Below are positions 17,565 to 24,315 of a DNA stretch of 33,994 bases, in pieces. Origin of the DNA: Melioribacteraceae bacterium (GTDB lineage Bacteria > Bacteroidota > Ignavibacteria > Ignavibacteriales > Melioribacteraceae); contig JANQIV010000133.1 of assembly GCA_028282005.1 (NCBI GenBank), positions 1-33,994 of the forward strand. The letters are read 5' to 3'. The notes below the pieces were generated by a model, which did not search any database, was not told where the DNA came from, and was given only the letters and a program-made list of their open reading frames with translations. A program made the translations under genes and the position numbers. The first letter of the stretch is position 1, and each line of letters begins with the position of its first letter.

Positions 17565-18105
17565 TTCTTTCTCTCAAATCTTTTTTTATTTTTTTTACAG
17601 CATAGTTCATGTGGCTAAGTACTGTGTTTAAAGGCTCATCTAACATTTTTGCAATCTCTTTGAATTTCATTCCACCGTGTTGCCTCAATAAAAAAACCTG
17701 CTTTTGTTTTTCGGGTAGTTTTTCGATAATCTTTTCAATAATGCTACTCATTTCCTTTATTTCATATTCTTGTTGAAGATTTGCGTTTTCATCACCTTTC
17801 TCAATGTCATTTGTATCAATTAACTCTACTTTTTGTTTACTCTTTCTAATGCTATCTATTGCCGTGTTATGTGCAATTGAGAATAACCATGAAGAGAATC
17901 TATTTTTCTCATTGTATTTTTTTATTCCCTTCCATGTTTTAATTATCGTTTCCTGAAAAAGATCTTCAGCGGTATCAACATCCTTACAGAGTCTTAGTAA
18001 ATAACCGTACAATTTATTTTTGTAATTATTAATCAATAAATTGAACGCAGTTGAATCACCGCTTTTTAATCTCTCAATCAATATTATATCCAAGTTATTT
18101 TTCAT
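17554..18105 (-). CDS. ECF-type RNA polymerase sigma factor
   Basis: A 183-aa sigma-70 family protein. Region 2 (about 20-90) includes YGYLLRLCKDVDTAEDLFQE and RFSSWLFSIAHNTAIDSIRK. Region 4 (about 120-175) includes LPEKQKQVFLLRQHGGMKFK and the helix-turn-helix EIAKMLDEPLNTVLSHMNYA. Region 3 is missing, as expected for ECF sigmas. AGAGGAC precedes the ATG at 18103-18105. It is the first gene of a three-gene operon with the anti-sigma and an exported coiled-coil protein, the usual arrangement for envelope stress control. Its target promoters are unknown; it probably activates its own operon. Confidence 0.93.
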   Translation of the reverse strand: MKNNLDIILIERLKSGDSTAFNLLINNYKNKLYGYLLRLCKDVDTAEDLFQETIIKTWKGIKKYNEKNRFSSWLFSIAHNTAIDSIRKSKQKVELIDTNDIEKGDENANLQQEYEIKEMSSIIEKIIEKLPEKQKQVFLLRQHGGMKFKEIAKMLDEPLNTVLSHMNYAVKKIKKDLRERNVI

Positions 18106-18280
18106 GTCCTCTAATTATGTGAACGCAAAAACCGGAATTTTATTGTAGGAATTTTTTGATTATTTAAAGATAAGGCGGGAAAATTTAAAAATAGAGTTTT
18201 TGATTCCGTAGCACAGATCGGAAATCAACAAAACATTTAGAACAAACCCTTTTTTTATTTGATCCAAATGAAACTGCCTT

Positions 18281-18514
18281 TTAATGATCAAAACTTTCGA
18301 TAAAGCAGATAAGCTTATTTAAGTCAATTTCCCCGTAAGTATAAAGTGTATCTTCAACATAAAGGGCAGGGACAATAATCGATTTTGTAGAACTATGCTG
18401 AACGTCTATCACGTTTAGTTTTATTTTTTTTCTATCCGAGGCAAAACTTAATAATTTTTCTCTAGCCCTAACACACGCCGGACAAGTATTAACAACATAT
18501 AAAGTCAAATTCAT
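18281..18514 (-). CDS. Small thioredoxin/glutaredoxin-fold protein
   Basis: A 77-aa protein with the redox motif CPAC at residues 11-14 (YVVNTCPACVRAREKLLSFA) and the cis-proline region (IIVPALYVEDTLYTYGEID), both expected of a minimal thioredoxin-like fold. A disulfide reductase or thiol-transfer role is likely; partners are unknown. It lies 72 bp downstream of the Crp/Fnr gene on the same strand. A near-palindrome (18562-18577) sits in the gap, so it may be controlled by that regulator. No strong Shine-Dalgarno was seen before the ATG. Confidence 0.82.
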   Translation of the reverse strand: MNLTLYVVNTCPACVRAREKLLSFASDRKKIKLNVIDVQHSSTKSIIVPALYVEDTLYTYGEIDLNKLICFIESFDH

Positions 18515-18561
18515 TACAAATATTTTTTGAGATAAAAATAATTGGCAGGTAAAAAATAGGA

Positions 18562-18577
18562 TGTCGCACCAGTGACA
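18562..18577. promoter_or_regulatory. Possible Crp-family site upstream of the thioredoxin-like gene
   Basis: TGTCGCACCAGTGACA has the TGTnn-N6-nnACA shape of Crp-family sites, with arms TGTCG/TGACA differing at one pair. It lies 48-63 bp upstream of the thioredoxin-like ATG and directly after the Crp/Fnr gene. The call rests on symmetry and location only. Confidence 0.3.
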
Positions 18578-18586
18578 AAAGAAAAG

Positions 18587-19276
18587 TTATTCTAAAATCT
18601 TTTTAAGCTCTTCTTCTTTATAAATAATAAGTTTTCTTCTGTCAAAATTGATTACTTTCTGTTCTCTCAACTTTGCGAGTACTGAGTTTACGGTTTGTCT
18701 TGAACAAGCGGTAAGTTCAGCAATATCCTGGTGAGTTAAAAAAGGTTTTATAAAAATTTCGTCTCCAATTTTTTTTCCGTTATCTCTTGCGAGGTTCAGC
18801 AAAAAAGAAACAACTCGTTGTTCCGCATCTTTAAATACAAGGTCTTCAATTCTTTCACTGTATCTTCTCAGTTTGAAGCCGATAAGTTTAGTGATCTTTA
18901 AATTTAGCACAGGATTTTCTTCAACGAAATCTTTGAAATCACCTTTACTGATAGCACATATCAAACATTCATCAAGAGCGAATGCAAAGTCTGTTCTTTG
19001 TTCTTCATCTATTAAAGACATTTCGCCAAATACTTCTCCTGGATTAACCAAAGCAATAATCATTTCTTTGCCTTCGGGAGAAGTTCGGGTAAGCTTTACT
19101 CTTCCTTTTTTTAATAAGAAAATTGAATTGGAAGGTTCCTGTGCAAAATAAATAGGCTGATTTTTTTTAAAGCTTTCCATTGTAGTAATTTTGCTCAATG
19201 TTTCCATGCTTTGTTTATTCAAGCCGGAAAAAATATTGAAGTTTTCCAAATACCACAATTTTGACTTATCAGCCAT
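18587..19276 (-). CDS. Crp/Fnr-family transcriptional regulator
   Basis: A 229-aa protein. Residues about 15-130 form the cyclic-nucleotide-binding-type sensor domain (FAQEPSNSIFLLKKGRVKLT, PGEVFGEMSLIDEEQRT). A long dimer helix follows, and the winged helix-turn-helix at about 181-205 reads THQDIAELTACSRQTVNSVL, with the recognition SR-T motif at 192-195. The N-terminal cysteine cluster of oxygen-sensing Fnr is absent, so the effector is not an Fnr-type 4Fe-4S cluster. PGEVFGEMSLxxxxxRT resembles the cAMP pocket, but binding cannot be judged. A perfect palindrome 43-58 bp upstream of the start suggests autoregulation. The neighbours are a thioredoxin-like gene downstream and the divergent DUF3179 gene. 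Confidence 0.9.
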   Translation of the reverse strand: MADKSKLWYLENFNIFSGLNKQSMETLSKITTMESFKKNQPIYFAQEPSNSIFLLKKGRVKLTRTSPEGKEMIIALVNPGEVFGEMSLIDEEQRTDFAFALDECLICAISKGDFKDFVEENPVLNLKITKLIGFKLRRYSERIEDLVFKDAEQRVVSFLLNLARDNGKKIGDEIFIKPFLTHQDIAELTACSRQTVNSVLAKLREQKVINFDRRKLIIYKEEELKKILE

Positions 19277-19310
19277 AATTTATTCTTTCATTTTGTGAAT
19301 ATTTAAATAT

Positions 19311-19334
19311 AAAATCAATTGATTTTGTAATCAA
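19311..19334. promoter_or_regulatory. Overlapping palindromes in the crp/fnr - DUF3179 divergent region
   Basis: AAAATCAATTGATTTT (19311-19326) is a perfect 16-bp palindrome. It overlaps TTGATT-TTGT-AATCAA (19319-19334), also perfect with 6-bp arms. The second has Fnr-like TTGAT/ATCAA half-sites but 6-bp (Crp-type) spacing. It lies just upstream of the Crp/Fnr start and about 172 bp upstream of the DUF3179 gene, so it could serve both. Confidence 0.5.
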
Positions 19335-19410
19335 ACAAAAACATACTTAAATAGAAAAACTAATTCATTTTAAAAAATTAGTACCAAGTTTTAACCCTCT
19401 CAATTCGGAT

Positions 19411-19436
19411 TTGTTTGTCATTCCTCCGACAAACAA
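19411..19436. repeat. Hairpin resembling a dispersed GTCATTCCTCC-type repeat
   Basis: TTGTTTGTC and GACAAACAA form a perfect 9-bp stem around the loop ATTCCTCC. No T-run follows. The core GTCATTCCTCCGAC resembles short intergenic sequences I have seen dispersed in Bacteroidota-like genomes; this resemblance is from memory. It lies 70 bp upstream of the DUF3179 gene and the loop contains CCTCC, complementary to Shine-Dalgarno sequences. Confidence 0.5.
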
Positions 19437-19505
19437 TGGCCCTAAGCTTGAATAAATTGAAAGAAAATTTTAGGTAATAAATGGACTTTTTAAAAAGGAA
19501 ACTAA

Positions 19506-20612
19506 ATGCTAAAAATATTTGTATTAATCATGATCACAATGATATCTACAAAAGCCCAGAATGTTTCTCATATTAAAAGGGCTTACTCAAATTGGATTAC
19601 GAACTTTGACAAAACAGCAGTTGATTTTAATGAAATTAGGTCCGGCGGACCACCGAAGGATGGTATTCCCGCAATTTTCAATCCTAATTTCGTTACTACT
19701 AGCCAGGCTTCAAATTGGTTGAAAGATAATGAACCTGTAATTTCGCTTGAGATGAGAGGTGAATTTAAGGCGTATCCTCTACAAATTCTAATCTGGCATG
19801 AAATAGTAAATGACGAAATCGGCGGCACGCCGGTTATTATTACTTTTTGTCCCCTCTGCTATAGCGCAATTGTTTTTGACAGAAGAATAAAAAATGAAAC
19901 ACATCGATTTGGAGTTTCCGGACTTTTAAGAAATTCCGATATGATTATGTACGACCAAAAAACCGAAAGCTTTTGGCAGCAGTTCACAGGTGAGGCGATT
20001 GTCGGTGATATGCTCGGCGAAAAACTAGAAATTATCCCTTCACAAATAATTTCGTTTGCCCAATTTCAAGAAGCATATCCTTCGGGAAAAGTTTTATCAA
20101 AAGAAACGGGATATAATAGAAGATACGGAATTAACCCCTACGTCGGCTATGATGATGTTGATCAAACCCCTTTTCTTTTTGATGGCCCGAAAGACGGCAG
20201 ATTAAAACCCAACGAAAAAGTTATCGCAATACAAAAAGACGGAATAGCGAAAGCGTATCCATACAAAATCACTCAAATAAAAAGAGTTATAAACGATAAA
20301 ATTGGCGACCAAAGCATTGTTGTATTTCATGCAAAAGGTGCGGCATCAGTACTCGACGCAAATAAAATTAGTTCTTCAAAAGAGTCCGGTTCAACAGGTA
20401 TTTTTGATCCGGTGATTGACGGCAGACTTCACAAGTTTTCTTACAGCAAAGGGTTCTTTTACGATGACCAAACAGACTCAAAATGGGATGTAACCGGAAG
20501 AGCAATTGAAGGAAAACTGGAAGGGACAAAGTTAAAAAGAATTGCTCATGGTGATTACTTTGCTTTTGCATGGCTTGCTTTTCGTCCTGAGACAGAAATT
20601 TATAAAAACTAA
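19506..20612 (+). CDS. DUF3179 domain protein, exported
   Basis: A 368-aa protein with an N-terminal signal peptide (about 1-17, ending in AQN). It matches DUF3179 through FNEIRSGGPPKDGIPAIFNP, WHEIVNDEIGGTPVIITFCP and MIMYDQKTESFWQQFTGEAI. Two related lobes are visible: KAYPLQILIWHEIVNDEIGG in the first and KAYPYKITQIKRVINDKIGD in the second. The first lobe carries a CPLC motif that the second lacks. The family is widespread in environmental bacteria and its function is not established. The gene ends just before a terminator that abuts the next gene. AAAAGGAAACTA precedes the ATG. Confidence 0.88.
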   Translation: MLKIFVLIMITMISTKAQNVSHIKRAYSNWITNFDKTAVDFNEIRSGGPPKDGIPAIFNPNFVTTSQASNWLKDNEPVISLEMRGEFKAYPLQILIWHEIVNDEIGGTPVIITFCPLCYSAIVFDRRIKNETHRFGVSGLLRNSDMIMYDQKTESFWQQFTGEAIVGDMLGEKLEIIPSQIISFAQFQEAYPSGKVLSKETGYNRRYGINPYVGYDDVDQTPFLFDGPKDGRLKPNEKVIAIQKDGIAKAYPYKITQIKRVINDKIGDQSIVVFHAKGAASVLDANKISSSKESGSTGIFDPVIDGRLHKFSYSKGFFYDDQTDSKWDVTGRAIEGKLEGTKLKRIAHGDYFAFAWLAFRPETEIYKN

Positions 20613-20629
20613 CAACCCTCATGTTATGT

Positions 20630-20681
20630 ACCCGGTAATTGTTTTTTTTATTATGTTAGTAAAAACGTTGCCGGGTTTTTT
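20630..20681 (+). terminator. Terminator abutting the start codon of the next gene
   Basis: ACCCGGTAA (20630-20638) pairs with TTGCCGGGT (20668-20676), with one G-U pair, around a 29-nt loop. TTTTTT runs to 20681 and the next gene's ATG begins at 20682. It suits termination after the DUF3179 gene, but the large loop and T-rich content leave room for an attenuator role. Confidence 0.7.
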
Positions 20682-22049
20682 ATGTCAATTTCATTATTTC
20701 AATTTTCAATACCACTTTTAATAATAGGATTTCTGATACTAATCTCCTTTCTCTATTTTTCATTTTTATCACTAAAAGAAAAGGAGCCAAGAGCAGCAAA
20801 CCTTCTTTTGTTTTCAGCACTTATATTTTCAATCCCTTTTTTTAACACAGCTCTTTTTGATTTTCAATTCAGAGATTTAGCCGCATGGGTATTGTTTTCT
20901 GTAACCATTATTTCTTTGATGATTTTTGTGATACCGGTAAAATTTAAAAAGAAACAAACTTCGGAAACTCCGAACTCAAAAATTGACGAACGAAACATTA
21001 TGTTTTCTCGAAGGCTGTTAAAAGAAGGCGACGGCAAATTTGAAGAGTATTACTCAAAAAATCCCGAAAAGAAAATTGCAGATGATGAATTCAGAAAACA
21101 GCCCGGGCTGCTTCAGCAGAAAACAAGTTATTACCACAAAGAAATGTTCACTTCAGCAGATGCTACTTTTTTTGTAGTTGATGCACTAAAGTTTAAAGTG
21201 AATGGCGAAGTAAATTCGGAAAAGAAAAATTACGATCCGCAAAAAATTACTACTTATATAAAAGAGTGGACAAAACATCTCGGAGCTTTAGATTGTGGAA
21301 TTACGGAATTAAAAGATTACCACAAATATTCAGTTGCCGGAAGAAATTTTAATTACGGCGAAGAAATAAATTTGAATCACAAATACGCAATTGCATTTAC
21401 TGTTGAAATGGATTACGAAATGGTGAAAGCTGCGCCGGCCGGGCCGATCGTGATGGAATCATCCAAACAGTATTTAATGTCTGGTGCGATTGCTGTTCAG
21501 CTTGCCGAGTTTATTCGTCAGCTTGGATACCCCGCACTTGCTCACATTGACGGCAATTACCAGGTTGTATGTCCGCTTGTTGCCCGCGATGCCGGACTCG
21601 GGGAAATTGGAAGAATGGGTTTATTGATGACACCAAAACAAGGCCCGCGCGTGAGAATCGCAGTTGTTACAACCGACTTACCTTTAAAAATTGATGACAG
21701 AAAAAGAGATGACTCAGTAATAGATTTTTGTATAGATTGTAAAAAGTGTGCGGATACTTGCCCGAGCCAGGCAATATCTTTTGAAGAGCAAATAGAAATT
21801 GACGGTGCAGTACGCTGGCAAATTAATTCCGAAGCTTGCTTTACTTTTTGGTACACTTCCGGCACAGACTGCGGAAGGTGCATGTCGGTCTGCCCTTACT
21901 CTCATGAAGATAATATACTGCACAGCTTAGTGCGGGGAGCAATTAAAAGATCTGACATCGTCAGAAAAGTTGCTGTACCACTCGATGATTTTTTATACGG
22001 AAGAAAACCGGTTCCGCTTGATCCTCCAATTTGGACAAATGTAGATTAG
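20682..22049 (+). CDS. Membrane-anchored reductive-dehalogenase-like iron-sulfur protein
   Basis: A 455-aa protein. Residues 1-88 form three hydrophobic helices (about 7-31, 40-58, 66-86), like the separate RdhB anchor. Residues about 150-455 match the RdhA corrinoid/Fe-S core: GRNFNYGEEINLNHKYAIAF, VEMDYEMVKAAPAGP with Tyr245 at the position of the catalytic tyrosine of characterised RdhA proteins, and GLGEIGRMGLLMTPKQGPRV. Two cluster motifs follow: C350-x2-C353-x2-C356-x3-C360P, and C386 then C397-x2-C400-x3-C404P. No twin-arginine signal is present. RdhA enzymes use a cobamide to remove halogens; the fold is shared with epoxyqueuosine reductase. Activity here is inference. The ATG directly follows a terminator T-tract with no usual Shine-Dalgarno. 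No other in-frame ATG, GTG or TTG lies just upstream. Confidence 0.82.
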   Translation: MSISLFQFSIPLLIIGFLILISFLYFSFLSLKEKEPRAANLLLFSALIFSIPFFNTALFDFQFRDLAAWVLFSVTIISLMIFVIPVKFKKKQTSETPNSKIDERNIMFSRRLLKEGDGKFEEYYSKNPEKKIADDEFRKQPGLLQQKTSYYHKEMFTSADATFFVVDALKFKVNGEVNSEKKNYDPQKITTYIKEWTKHLGALDCGITELKDYHKYSVAGRNFNYGEEINLNHKYAIAFTVEMDYEMVKAAPAGPIVMESSKQYLMSGAIAVQLAEFIRQLGYPALAHIDGNYQVVCPLVARDAGLGEIGRMGLLMTPKQGPRVRIAVVTTDLPLKIDDRKRDDSVIDFCIDCKKCADTCPSQAISFEEQIEIDGAVRWQINSEACFTFWYTSGTDCGRCMSVCPYSHEDNILHSLVRGAIKRSDIVRKVAVPLDDFLYGRKPVPLDPPIWTNVD

Positions 22050-22060
22050 GCAAAGTATCT

Positions 22061-22738
22061 TTATTTAGTTTGGTACTCTTCTGTTTTAGATAATAGTCTC
22101 AATTGTGATACTTCAGCACTATTTGTAGAATTATATTTATATGTAGCCCAGTCCGGTTGATAATCATTTATTTGATTACCCCAAACTGTCCATCCCTGCC
22201 TTTTACCTCTTGAAAACAATTCAATATATGGTCCTGGACTGCACGATTCAATAATATCGTAAAGTTCATCTGGTTTTCTCGAATGTTCCCTTTTCCTTGT
22301 TCTAACTATGTTAACTTGTGTTCGTCCAGGTTTTAACGTACGCATACTTCCTTTTACACCAAAAAGAACAACTTCTGTTACATTTCTAAAATAGAAGCCT
22401 ACGCCCCTTCCATCGGGACCACCATCTTTTCGAATTTTATACCAAACAATATTAGTCTTATAATTGAATCCCCATTTTTTCATAGTTTCAAGACCTTCTG
22501 CAAGTAAAGCATTTGGCACCCATAAATATAAATGGCAATTTTCATCTGCTATACTGTTCACAGGTATATCAAGAATTTCCTGTAAAGTTAAAGTTGGATA
22601 TCTAGACAATCTTTTATGTTCAGGAGCAACTTTGCCAGTGCTATTTTGAAAACGCCATGGAGGATCCGCAAGAATAGTCTGATACTTTCCATCTATTTCA
22701 TGAACAAAATCTTGAGCTGCAGTAGTTTTATTATTCAT
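22061..22738 (-). CDS. MT-A70 family DNA adenine methyltransferase
   Basis: A 225-aa SAM-dependent methyltransferase with the catalytic DPPW at 25-28 (YQTILADPPWRF) and later family segments (LYLWVPNALLAEGLETMKKW, TEVVLFGVKGSMRT, GPYIELFSRGKRQGWTVWGN). MT-A70 enzymes make N6-methyladenine; bacterial members often come from phages or restriction-modification systems. Here it follows the BglII-type endonuclease gene after 2 bp, with AAAGGATG upstream of its ATG, so it is most likely the protective half of a type II system. Recognition sequence unknown. Confidence 0.9.
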   Translation of the reverse strand: MNNKTTAAQDFVHEIDGKYQTILADPPWRFQNSTGKVAPEHKRLSRYPTLTLQEILDIPVNSIADENCHLYLWVPNALLAEGLETMKKWGFNYKTNIVWYKIRKDGGPDGRGVGFYFRNVTEVVLFGVKGSMRTLKPGRTQVNIVRTRKREHSRKPDELYDIIESCSPGPYIELFSRGKRQGWTVWGNQINDYQPDWATYKYNSTNSAEVSQLRLLSKTEEYQTK

Positions 22739-22740
22739 TT

Positions 22741-23331
22741 TTAAACATCCTTTTCAAATAGGGATTTTTTTATCCCCAATACCAATATTGGACAACCTCC
22801 TCCACTTCCACCTTGGATTCGAGGTAAAAGCTTTCCCATGTGAGTTGTCGAAGCACCGTAAGATGATCCTCTCCCTAATTCATTAAATATTTCTTGCAGT
22901 TCATCGCTACGAGTAATAATAATTCCGACACTAATAGCACGTAAATCAAATAATAATCTGAAGTTATTTAAATCTCTATCATAAAATGGATCTTTATTGT
23001 TCCATTCTATTTCTAATGCTATTCTATTTTTATAACAATCAATTTTATGTGTAGGAGAAAGATTAACATCATTATCAACAACCATTTTTGTATCAAATGA
23101 TTTTTCACTCCAACCGAATTCATTTAATTTTGAATCCAACCATTCTGCTACTAATGATTTTCTTCCACCACCAATTGTAATCCAACTTTTTTTCAGTCTA
23201 AATCCATTAAGTGTTTCCAATAAATTGGACCATTCTTCAGGAAAATCTCCGTGTAGAATTGTTGTTGCATGTTTCCATTCGTGAATTTCATAATTATTTC
23301 GAACGAACTCCGGGAAAAGATCGATTGACAT
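22741..23331 (-). CDS. BglII/BstYI-type restriction endonuclease
   Basis: About 196 aa from the ATG at 23329-23331; a TTG 18 bases upstream is less likely. The segment IDCYKNRIALEIEWNNKDPF, followed by YDRDLNNFRLLF, is the signature of the BglII/BstYI endonuclease family. Asp98, Glu107 and Glu109 (from this start) probably form the metal-binding PD-(D/E)xK-type site. Family members cut AGATCT or RGATCY, but the specificity here is not proven. It is the first gene of a two-gene unit with the MT-A70 methyltransferase. Endonuclease before methyltransferase without a controller gene is noteworthy, because the modification enzyme usually has to act first. Confidence 0.85.
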   Translation of the reverse strand: MSIDLFPEFVRNNYEIHEWKHATTILHGDFPEEWSNLLETLNGFRLKKSWITIGGGRKSLVAEWLDSKLNEFGWSEKSFDTKMVVDNDVNLSPTHKIDCYKNRIALEIEWNNKDPFYDRDLNNFRLLFDLRAISVGIIITRSDELQEIFNELGRGSSYGASTTHMGKLLPRIQGGSGGGCPILVLGIKKSLFEKDV

Positions 23332-23396
23332 AAGTATTACCAAAAACAATGATTATTGAGAGATATAATTATACAAAAAATTCATTATAATTTATA

Positions 23397-23633
23397 TTAT
23401 AAACTATTCTTCATATCCTCAAATTCTTCTTTAGTAATTTCACCTTTGGCGTAGCGTTTCTTTAAAATATCTAAGGCTGATTCTTCCTGAGAATCGCTGC
23501 TACTTTCGTTCATAAATCTACCTTTGCCACCAAACATTTTTCCCATTCCAAATCTGAAAAACAGAAAACACAAAATCATCATCACTACTGGAATTATCCA
23601 CATTCCGCTGCTGAAAAATTTTTCCGGTCCCAT
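23397..23633 (-). CDS. SHOCT-domain membrane protein
   Basis: A 78-aa protein with one N-terminal transmembrane helix (about 12-28, WIIPVVMMILCFLFFRFG), a Gly/Met/Lys-rich linker and a C-terminal SHOCT motif (ALDILKKRYAKGEITKEEFE). SHOCT is a short oligomerisation domain common in small membrane proteins. AGAGGAGAA precedes the ATG. It is the third same-strand gene after the DUF302 and methionine-rich genes, with a 75-bp gap holding a dispersed repeat. It may therefore belong to the same sigma-54-type operon or have its own promoter. Its Met content (WIIPVVMM, GMGKMFGG) fits the operon theme but is not extreme. Confidence 0.85.
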   Translation of the reverse strand: MGPEKFFSSGMWIIPVVMMILCFLFFRFGMGKMFGGKGRFMNESSSDSQEESALDILKKRYAKGEITKEEFEDMKNSL

Positions 23634-23656
23634 TTAGTTCTCCTCTTGTGTTTAAC

Positions 23657-23696
23657 GGATCCCTTTTCTTCGACTGCGCTCAGAATGACGGGATCC
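23657..23696. repeat. Dispersed TTCTGAGCG-type intergenic repeat with terminal GGATCCC inverted repeats
   Basis: A core CTTCGACTGCGCTCAGAATG (minus strand: CATTCTGAGCGCAGTCGAAG) is flanked by GGATCCC (23657-23663) and GGGATCC (23690-23696). The core matches a short intergenic sequence found dispersed in many bacterial genomes, recognised here from memory. It lies between the methionine-rich and SHOCT genes. It stands out from its AT-rich surroundings. Confidence 0.75.
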
Positions 23697-23708
23697 TATT
23701 TTCAAAAA

Positions 23709-24314
23709 TTAATTATTTATTGTTTCTTCACGGTCTGCGGTTTCCGGTTTCCCGTCTCCGTTCAGTATTTTATTCATTTTTTCTACAAACTCTTTTTTAG
23801 TTTCTTCTTCCATATATGGCAGCATACCTTCAAGACAGTGGGGCATCATAGTTGCCATCATTTTCGGCATAAGTTTTCTAAGCTCTTCTTGCTCCATCAT
23901 TTTCGGCAGTAAACGTTTTGGGAAGTTTTCCATTTTCTGCATGTGTTCTTCGGTCATTATAACGGGCATAATTTTATTCATCATTACCGGCATCATAATT
24001 TCCGTGAATGGCATCATGTTAAGCATTGCATCCGGCAGCTTTTTAACAATCTTTGGAAATACATTTTCCCAATTTGCTAATAGCTCAGCTACAGAGTTTA
24101 TCCCCTTCAAAATGTGTGGGAAGATCTTCTTCAGCACATTAAAAATATCCATCAGCGTAATTTGGTCCATCATTTGAGGAATCATCTTCAGCATTGTTTC
24201 CGCCATGTTTACATCTTGCATCATCATCGGCATCATTTTCAGCATCATTTCTTGTTTCTTTTCAATACTCATTCTGCCGATCATTGCTTCCATCATTTTA
24301 TCCATTAGCGCCAT
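23709..24314 (-). CDS. Methionine-rich protein of unknown function
   Basis: About 201 aa from the ATG at 24312-24314, which is preceded by AGGAGGGAG. The ATG 18 bases earlier lies upstream of that site and is rejected. About 40 of 201 residues are Met, in clusters such as LKMMPMMM, LKMIPQMM, EIMMPVMM and KLMPKMMATMM. The chain is otherwise helical with repeated LxxMPxMM units and has only one Cys (MMPHCLEG). No signal peptide or membrane helix is evident, so it is probably cytoplasmic. The start lies one base after the stop of the DUF302 gene, indicating translational coupling. No family was recognised. Met clusters can bind Cu(I) or act as an oxidant sink; neither role is shown here. Confidence 0.82.
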   Translation of the reverse strand: MALMDKMMEAMIGRMSIEKKQEMMLKMMPMMMQDVNMAETMLKMIPQMMDQITLMDIFNVLKKIFPHILKGINSVAELLANWENVFPKIVKKLPDAMLNMMPFTEIMMPVMMNKIMPVIMTEEHMQKMENFPKRLLPKMMEQEELRKLMPKMMATMMPHCLEGMLPYMEEETKKEFVEKMNKILNGDGKPETADREETINN

Positions 24315-24315
24315 T

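Noticed and set aside
20682-22049. Plain epoxyqueuosine reductase (QueG) as the identity of the RdhA-like protein
   Set aside because: The three N-terminal helices and the RdhA-like spacing of the second cluster argue against a standard QueG, though the fold is related and a phylogeny is needed.
23332-23349. TTG start for the BglII-type endonuclease
   Set aside because: The ATG 18 bases downstream fits the family start better and needs no rare start codon.
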